Notes under the pieces: generated by a model
Seen by the model: the letters and a program-made list of their open reading frames with translations, nothing else
The model's database searches: none
What the model was told of the DNA's origin: nothing
In this document: one piece after another, positions 59,484 to 64,000 of the stretch
How the letters are laid out: each line of letters opens with the position of its first letter
Numbering within the stretch: the stretch's first letter is position 1
Translations under genes and position numbers: made by a program
Source of the DNA: Paracidobacterium acidisoli
Lineage (GTDB): Bacteria; Acidobacteriota; Terriglobia; Terriglobales; Acidobacteriaceae
Length of the DNA: 64,000 nucleotides
Assembly (NCBI RefSeq): GCF_003428625.2
Contig: NZ_QVQT02000004.1
Location: forward strand, 496,001 to 560,000
Direction: 5' to 3'

Positions 59484-61381
59484 GATCTCCCCAATGCTAG
59501 ACGGAAGTGCTTCGTCGATTTCTTGATCTGCCCGAAGTAATAGACCAGCGCAGCGCTACCCGAAACTCCGGCGGGAGCGAGATTCCAACCAGTCTCAAGG
59601 TCAAATCCTACTTCGTCCACGCTCAGCGACCCCGGCCCGGCGAGCAACTCAAAGTCGTTCCCAGGCCACGCAGGCCTGTCACCGATGAAGAGTGTTTCGG
59701 TGCCCGAAGACCGCGTAGCGCCCGGCATACTCTTCAGGATATTCAATTTGCTTGTCTCCGCCGTGACGATGTCAACGGACCGGGAAGAAGCGACTACACG
59801 GACATTCGTCCTGCCAGCTTTCGAGAGCAGCGCCGACGCCAGACGCCACAAGGGTTCGGCGGACGTAGCATCCTCCAACTCCAATGTGACCTGGACAGGC
59901 CGAACGGTCACTTTAATCGCAGGGAGGTTCCCTTCCTTGATGACCTGCGCCACCTCGACCAATGCGGGCGCCGACTCAGTATCGCCATTGAGGTCCTGAT
60001 TGCTACTGAGAGGGAGCACGACTGCTCCGTTGTAGAACGCGACCGTCACAAGATGCCAGAGCCGTTTGGGAAGAGCACGGCGCAGGGTCTCTCTGACCGA
60101 CTTGCCTCGTCCCGTTGCCACTCCGAGAGGGAACCCGCCATCCAGTAAGCTGATGAGGGACTTCGCGGTATTTGCTCCAATCCCCGTAAAGCGGTCACGA
60201 TGATCGCAGATGGTTCCGTCGTAATCAACGACGCACTGCGTAAACCGAAGACCGGATATGCGTTTTCTGAAATCGTCGTAGACTCCCTCCCACTGTTCCA
60301 CCGACAGTTCGGGAAGCCCGACCTTTCTCCGAGCACACTGTTTTCGCAGGACGGATGCTGAACGCACATCCTTGGCGGCTTGCGGAAATACATTCAGATG
60401 ATAGAGTTTTCGGCCAAAGGGGGGAACGGCAGGGCGACCAGGATCTCGACCGCGATCTTCGCCATAAGCCGAGACAATCTCGAACACGGCTGCCTGCATT
60501 GCGAAGGTTGCCGCGATTCCGCTAAGTGGCGTCTCAATCCTGATGTTATGAACTGATTTCGGGAGAAGCTTTAGCGTGGCATCGGCAATCGCTTTGTCGT
60601 TCGGGCAGACGAAGAGGATGACCGTAGTGTTGGGGCGTTGCGCCAGCCAAAGATGCCGCCCGTGAGCGAAGTTTCGATAATCCGCCAGTTGTACGTTGGC
60701 GAGTCCCGATTCGTGGAACTTCGATTCGAAATCAACTGCAGCGGGTCGGGTATCCGGGCCGAACAAAAGAAGAAGCTCATCGGATTGAACCAGTGGAATA
60801 TCTTGGTGGCGTTCGGCCAGTGACTGCCTGAGACCGGACGGATCGAATAACTCTCGGTACCGGGGCGGAAGATCACTGCCTCCGCCGTAGGCTCGCGCCA
60901 CTATGGTATTCATGGCGACCAATGAGTTCGTGGCCAGGTAGCCATCCTTGCCGGCGGGAGAGGCGAATTCCAGTCCCTTGCCTCTGTTGAATGAGTCCAC
61001 GACGTCCGTTAGGGGACATCCTTTCATGCAACAGAGACTGGTGACAGATGTAGGTTCGGCGGCTATTACGTTTCTGGCAAATCCGAGCACATCCGGATTG
61101 CGCCCCCGAGCGCTCACGATAAAGATGCGCGTGTCCGCCAGAACCAGCGGGTTTCCTGAGGCCAGCAAGGGCGAATCAAAAGCCGCAAAATTGCCCCTTC
61201 GTTGCTGTTCAAGGCTGGCAATGAGGCAAGCTGTGCTCAGAGATCCGCCCGAGCCGATAGCCAAGAGCGGCGATTCGCCGACACCTCTCATTTCTTTCGA
61301 GAATTCGGCAATGTCCACTTCGAGCGCCCATTTGTAAGTCGCTTCGAGTTGATTCAATTCGAGTTTGTAGGGCCTGCCCAA
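59480..61381 (-). CDS. SIS-domain / HAD-phosphatase fusion, first gene of the cassette
   Basis: 633 residues starting at a TTG, preceded by AGAGG-like sequence. The N-terminal part (about 30-330) is a SIS sugar-isomerase domain with LAIGSGGSLSTACLIASL (GSGGS 43-47), a NPLVLADTRIFIVSARGRNP strand-helix, and YGGGSDLPPRYRE. The C-terminal part (from about 380) is a HAD hydrolase: VVDYDGTICDH (nucleophile Asp near 387), GVATGRGKS and FIGDRPAWPGNDFELL, i.e. motifs I, II and IV. Motif II uses Thr before GRG. The protein could isomerise and dephosphorylate a sugar phosphate. Second motif-bearing half excludes a plain glucosamine isomerase. Confidence 0.78.
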   Translation of the reverse strand: MGRPYKLELNQLEATYKWALEVDIAEFSKEMRGVGESPLLAIGSGGSLSTACLIASLEQQRRGNFAAFDSPLLASGNPLVLADTRIFIVSARGRNPDVLGFARNVIAAEPTSVTSLCCMKGCPLTDVVDSFNRGKGLEFASPAGKDGYLATNSLVAMNTIVARAYGGGSDLPPRYRELFDPSGLRQSLAERHQDIPLVQSDELLLLFGPDTRPAAVDFESKFHESGLANVQLADYRNFAHGRHLWLAQRPNTTVILFVCPNDKAIADATLKLLPKSVHNIRIETPLSGIAATFAMQAAVFEIVSAYGEDRGRDPGRPAVPPFGRKLYHLNVFPQAAKDVRSASVLRKQCARRKVGLPELSVEQWEGVYDDFRKRISGLRFTQCVVDYDGTICDHRDRFTGIGANTAKSLISLLDGGFPLGVATGRGKSVRETLRRALPKRLWHLVTVAFYNGAVVLPLSSNQDLNGDTESAPALVEVAQVIKEGNLPAIKVTVRPVQVTLELEDATSAEPLWRLASALLSKAGRTNVRVVASSRSVDIVTAETSKLNILKSMPGATRSSGTETLFIGDRPAWPGNDFELLAGPGSLSVDEVGFDLETGWNLAPAGVSGSAALVYYFGQIKKSTKHFRLALGRS

Positions 61382-61506
61382 ATCTCTTTGTTATCCTCTT
61401 CTTTCAGGGCTAGGCTCCTTTAATCCCTTCATTGTCAGCATACAAGCCAAGCCCCTATTGGTCAGATCTTCGGTTCCCCGTGGACCCGTGAAGCACGCTC
61501 GATTAT

Positions 61507-61528
61507 AGGCGAAAATAAGGCGAAAATA
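61507..61528. repeat. Short tandem repeat beside the cassette
   Basis: AGGCGAAAATA occurs twice in a row. The surrounding 61382-61556 region, upstream of the cassette, has no gene I can support; the cassette promoter should lie here. Confidence 0.4.
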
Positions 61529-61556
61529 AAGAGGGCCTGACATCGCACGCATACAG

Positions 61557-61885
61557 CTAAGCAACGGACTGAAGACGAGGATTCACAACGAAATCAAGCA
61601 TTGGAACTTGAATCGGGATGCGGATCACTGATGAAAACCGTCCCTGGCCACCATTACTGATACACACTGGTTCCGAGAGCGATCCGATCACTGGACGTAG
61701 CCGTCTCTGGCCACCACTACTTATACACACACACTCCCCGTCCTCGCTGCCGTTAAAAATTTCGACATTTCCGGCAACTTCGAGGATCAGTCTTTCGGGT
61801 GTGCTCCTTGGCGTAAGTACAGGACATTCCACATGCTTACCGAGCGCCTGCCATGCACCCTGACATCGCCATTCAGAAGAGCGCC
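61557..61885 (-). pseudogene. Fragment of a large serine recombinase
   Basis: The sequence at about 61634-61885 corresponds to about 6712-6895 of the intact recombinase gene; on the minus strand both encode LTPRSTPE, ILEVAGNVEIFNGSEDGE and SGGQRR or SNGGQRR. Everything coding for the catalytic domain, the zinc ribbon and most of the coiled coil is gone. Near the 3' end a 66-base unit is repeated: the stretch beginning CCGTCYCTGGCCACC appears at 61638 and again at 61701. The open frame continues to a stop at 61557 with unrelated residues. A relic of a past integration or recombination event. Confidence 0.7.
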
Positions 61886-61952
61886 ACTATCGGCAGATGG
61901 AAGAAATGGCGCATCGGCATTTCTTCAAAAACCGGATGCGCCTTGTTCCGGC

Positions 61953-62843
61953 TCAGGCTTGCGTGTAGTCCATGCCGTTCAGATCGGTGATCAGGCCCGG
62001 CCCCGTTGGCTTCCAGTTCAGCTTCTGCTGCGTGATGGCGCTGGAGGACGGCATATCGTGCACGGCAAAGCGGGCAAGCCAGCCAAAGTGTGCCTCGGCC
62101 TCCTCGGGCTTGATGCTGACCACCGGCACCTTTAGCCCGTGGCCATGTGCCTCGGCGATAGCCTTCATCGTCACGCCTTCCTCGTCCACCGCGTGATAGA
62201 TCGCGCCTGGCTCACCCTTCTCAAATGCCAGTCGGTACAGCCGCGCCACGTCGGAGATATGCGCCGCCGGCCAGCGATTGGCTCCATCGCCAATGTAGGC
62301 TGACACACGCTTCTCGCGCGTTACAGCGAGAAGGTAGGGCACCAGTCCCTGCTTGCGCGTGTCGTGAATCTGCGACAGCCGCACCACGGAGGTGTTTACG
62401 CCCCGCGCCGTAAGCTCCTTCACCGACGCTTCCGAAGCTCCGCGCGGATTCCACGAAGCGGACGGGCTGTCCTCTGTCGACAGTCTGCCGTCCACATTGG
62501 CCGCGATCGCCGTACCCGAGGTGATCACGAATGGCCGGTTCGAGCCCAGCAGTACCTCGCCGATGGCTTCGATTGCCCTGCGGTCATCATCACAGTTCTT
62601 CTGGAACTGTGAGAAGTCGTGGTTGAAAGCCAGATGAATGACGCCATCCGTCCTGGCAGCTCCGTCGCGCAGGCTGTCCAGGTCCTCGATGTTGCCGTAC
62701 TTCACCTCTGCCCCGGCCGTGCGCAGAACTTCAGCGCCGGCCTCCGATCGCGTCAGCCCCAGCACTTGGTGCCCTGCCTGAATCAACTGCGGGACGAGCG
62801 CCGAGCCAATGAATCCCGGTGCCCCGGTCACAAAGATACGCAT
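61953..62843 (-). CDS. SDR-family NAD(P)-dependent epimerase/reductase-like protein
   Basis: 296 residues. Rossmann motif TGAPGFIGS (6-14), GVIHLAF strand, and substrate-loop region ITSGTAI. The catalytic YxxxK is not clear: where Tyr is expected there is ASWNPRGASEASVKEL, so activity is uncertain. The family covers NAD-dependent epimerases and NmrA-like atypical SDRs. It is divergent from the AraC gene and probably controlled by it. Confidence 0.8.
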   Translation of the reverse strand: MRIFVTGAPGFIGSALVPQLIQAGHQVLGLTRSEAGAEVLRTAGAEVKYGNIEDLDSLRDGAARTDGVIHLAFNHDFSQFQKNCDDDRRAIEAIGEVLLGSNRPFVITSGTAIAANVDGRLSTEDSPSASWNPRGASEASVKELTARGVNTSVVRLSQIHDTRKQGLVPYLLAVTREKRVSAYIGDGANRWPAAHISDVARLYRLAFEKGEPGAIYHAVDEEGVTMKAIAEAHGHGLKVPVVSIKPEEAEAHFGWLARFAVHDMPSSSAITQQKLNWKPTGPGLITDLNGMDYTQA

Positions 62844-62981
62844 GCTGATGTCTCCTTTAAGTCCGACGAATGCGGGAACCAGTCTGCACCGTCGATCAGT
62901 AGATGGGGCTCGGCCAGCGGACGATCTATACTGAAAGTCCGTATGATCGGTTCAATCGTCCTGCCGCCTCAGAGCCAGCAT

Positions 62982-63920
62982 ATGGACCCTCTCTCCGAGG
63001 TTCTTGCTCTGATGAAGCCGCAGCTTTACGTCGCCGGCGGCTTTGGAGTGCCTGGCGACATGGCCGTTCGCTTCCCGAAACATAAGGGCGTCAAGTGTTA
63101 TGCGATGCTCGCCGGAAATTGCTGGCTGGTCGTCGAAGGCGTGCCAGAGCCGGTGCTGATCCATGCCGGGGATTGCTTTCTGCTCCCGCGTGGACTTCCG
63201 TTCCATCTCGCCACCGATCTCGCGCTCAAACCGGTTCTCTACACCGACGTCTGCGTGCGGCTTGGCGTGAGGAGCGAAGCTCCGGGAGCCACTGAAGGGT
63301 CGCGCTACATCGCCGGCGGCCACTTCGCCTTGACCGGCGGCCATGCCGAGATGATCCTTCACTCGCTGCCCCCCATCGTTCACATTCGCCGCGAGTCGGA
63401 CAAGGCCGCCATGCGCTGGTCGCTTGAACGCATGCGCGAGGAGCTTCGCGACCCACAACCCGGCGGTTCGCTGATTGCGCAGCAGCTCGCCTACATGATG
63501 CTCATCCAGGCTCTCCGCCTCCACCTGGCTGACGCCGCCAGCACCGGTCCCGGCTGGCTTTCTGCACTGTCTGACAGGCACATGAGCATCGCCATCGCCA
63601 GCATGCACAACGATCCAGGATACCCCTGGACGCTGCACTCTCTGGCCGAGCGCGTCGGCATGTCGCGCTCGGTCTTCGCGCTGCGTTTCCGCAAGGTCGT
63701 CGGCGCCACGCCCATGGAGTACCTCGCCCGTTGGCGTATGCTTCTGGCTGCCGACCGTCTGAAGCACTCCTCTGACGGTCTGTCCGCTATTGCGCAGTCG
63801 CTCGGCTACCAGTCCGAGAGCGCCTTCGGTAAGGCCTTCCGCCGCGTCATGGGGTGTTCTCCAGGGCAGTACATCCGGTCTGCCACGCCATCCTGTATTT
63901 CTGCTGAATGGGGGCGCTGA
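62982..63920 (+). CDS. AraC-family regulator with cupin-type N-terminus
   Basis: 312 residues from the ATG at 62982, where AraC proteins of the Cupin_6 type usually begin (MDPLSEVLALMKPQ); an ATG at 62943 is possible. N-terminal cupin-like sensor domain (GNCWLVVEGVPEPVLIHAGD). The C-terminal double HTH has TLHSLAERVGMSRSVFALRF and AIAQSLGYQSESAFGKAFRR. Divergent from the SDR gene with a 138-base gap that should hold the control region. Confidence 0.88.
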   Translation: MDPLSEVLALMKPQLYVAGGFGVPGDMAVRFPKHKGVKCYAMLAGNCWLVVEGVPEPVLIHAGDCFLLPRGLPFHLATDLALKPVLYTDVCVRLGVRSEAPGATEGSRYIAGGHFALTGGHAEMILHSLPPIVHIRRESDKAAMRWSLERMREELRDPQPGGSLIAQQLAYMMLIQALRLHLADAASTGPGWLSALSDRHMSIAIASMHNDPGYPWTLHSLAERVGMSRSVFALRFRKVVGATPMEYLARWRMLLAADRLKHSSDGLSAIAQSLGYQSESAFGKAFRRVMGCSPGQYIRSATPSCISAEWGR

Positions 63921-64000
63921 AGCCCCTGAGCGGGAACTTGTTGCAGGTGGGTAGAATACTCCCGGACTGAGCCCGTCATCACGGCAGGTGGAAGACTAAG

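Noticed and set aside
61441-61500. Possible tRNA 3' end as integration target (GGTTCCCCGTGGACCCGTG)
   Set aside because: No acceptor, D or anticodon arm can be folded around it.
61507-61528. Start of a CRISPR array
   Set aside because: Only two 11-base copies without spacers; no Cas genes in the window.
62619-62942. N-terminal extension of the AraC protein
   Set aside because: It is antisense to the SDR gene and lacks the cupin-domain start seen in the family.

Overview
The window looks like a chromosomal accessory region of an Acidobacteriota bacterium, probably Terriglobales (Granulicella, Edaphobacter or Terriglobus type). The signs are Oar-like TonB receptors with an N-terminal carboxypeptidase-regulatory domain, a VWFA-related protein of the Acidobacterial family, LytS/LytTR regulator pairs and many acidobacterial-type hypothetical proteins. 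This is inferred from protein families only; no rRNA or other phylogenetic marker is present. I saw no tRNA, rRNA or CRISPR array.

Layout. 0-3.8 kb: the end of a sialidase-like gene, a TlpA thioredoxin, a Tat-exported metallophosphoesterase, an orphan ACT domain and a lipoprotein. 3.8-8.75 kb (minus strand): a Dam methylase / ParB-like / phosphoribosyltransferase-like operon, then a large serine recombinase and a small gene. 9.1-25.6 kb (plus strand): a conjugation module with a DNA methyltransferase, a Trb-type type IV secretion operon (trbC, D, E, G, I, J, L, F), two SSB genes, DNA-binding proteins, a coupling protein (TraG/VirD4) and a TrbB/VirB11 ATPase. Its intergenic regions hold a 23-bp perfect inverted repeat, a hairpin-bearing leader duplicated upstream of ssb and the methyltransferase, and a 36-bp element present in opposite orientations on either side of the methyltransferase. 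25.6-36.1 kb (minus strand): an apparent operon of an ECF sigma factor fused to a membrane/anti-sigma region, an Oar-like TonB receptor, an S9 peptidase, a second metallophosphoesterase and an L-threonine-aldolase-like enzyme. 36.1-38.4 kb: XRE and LysR regulators and a second copy of the lipoprotein. 38.5-48.2 kb: two tandem copies of a TonB receptor / histidine kinase / LytTR regulator module. 48.4-53.5 kb: outer-membrane-like and VWA proteins, a DUF998-like protein and an OmpR-type two-component pair.

53.7-61.9 kb: a third TonB receptor of the same family is decayed and cut off, and next to the break lies a tightly coupled five-gene minus-strand cassette: SIS-HAD fusion, phosphoribosyltransferase-like protein, ORC/CDC6-like P-loop ATPase, an unrecognised protein and a PfkB kinase. 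A fragment of a serine recombinase closely related to the intact one at 6.6 kb lies on its far side. The cassette combines sugar-phosphate isomerase, phosphatase, phosphoribosyltransferase and sugar-kinase folds with an ATPase and is the best candidate for an undescribed system, plausibly a nucleotide-centred conflict or defence pathway. The second phosphoribosyltransferase-like gene, with Dam and ParB at 3.8-6.5 kb, is a separate architecture built around the same kind of protein. The window ends with a divergent SDR / AraC pair.

All functions are read from motifs and gene order by eye; no database search was run.
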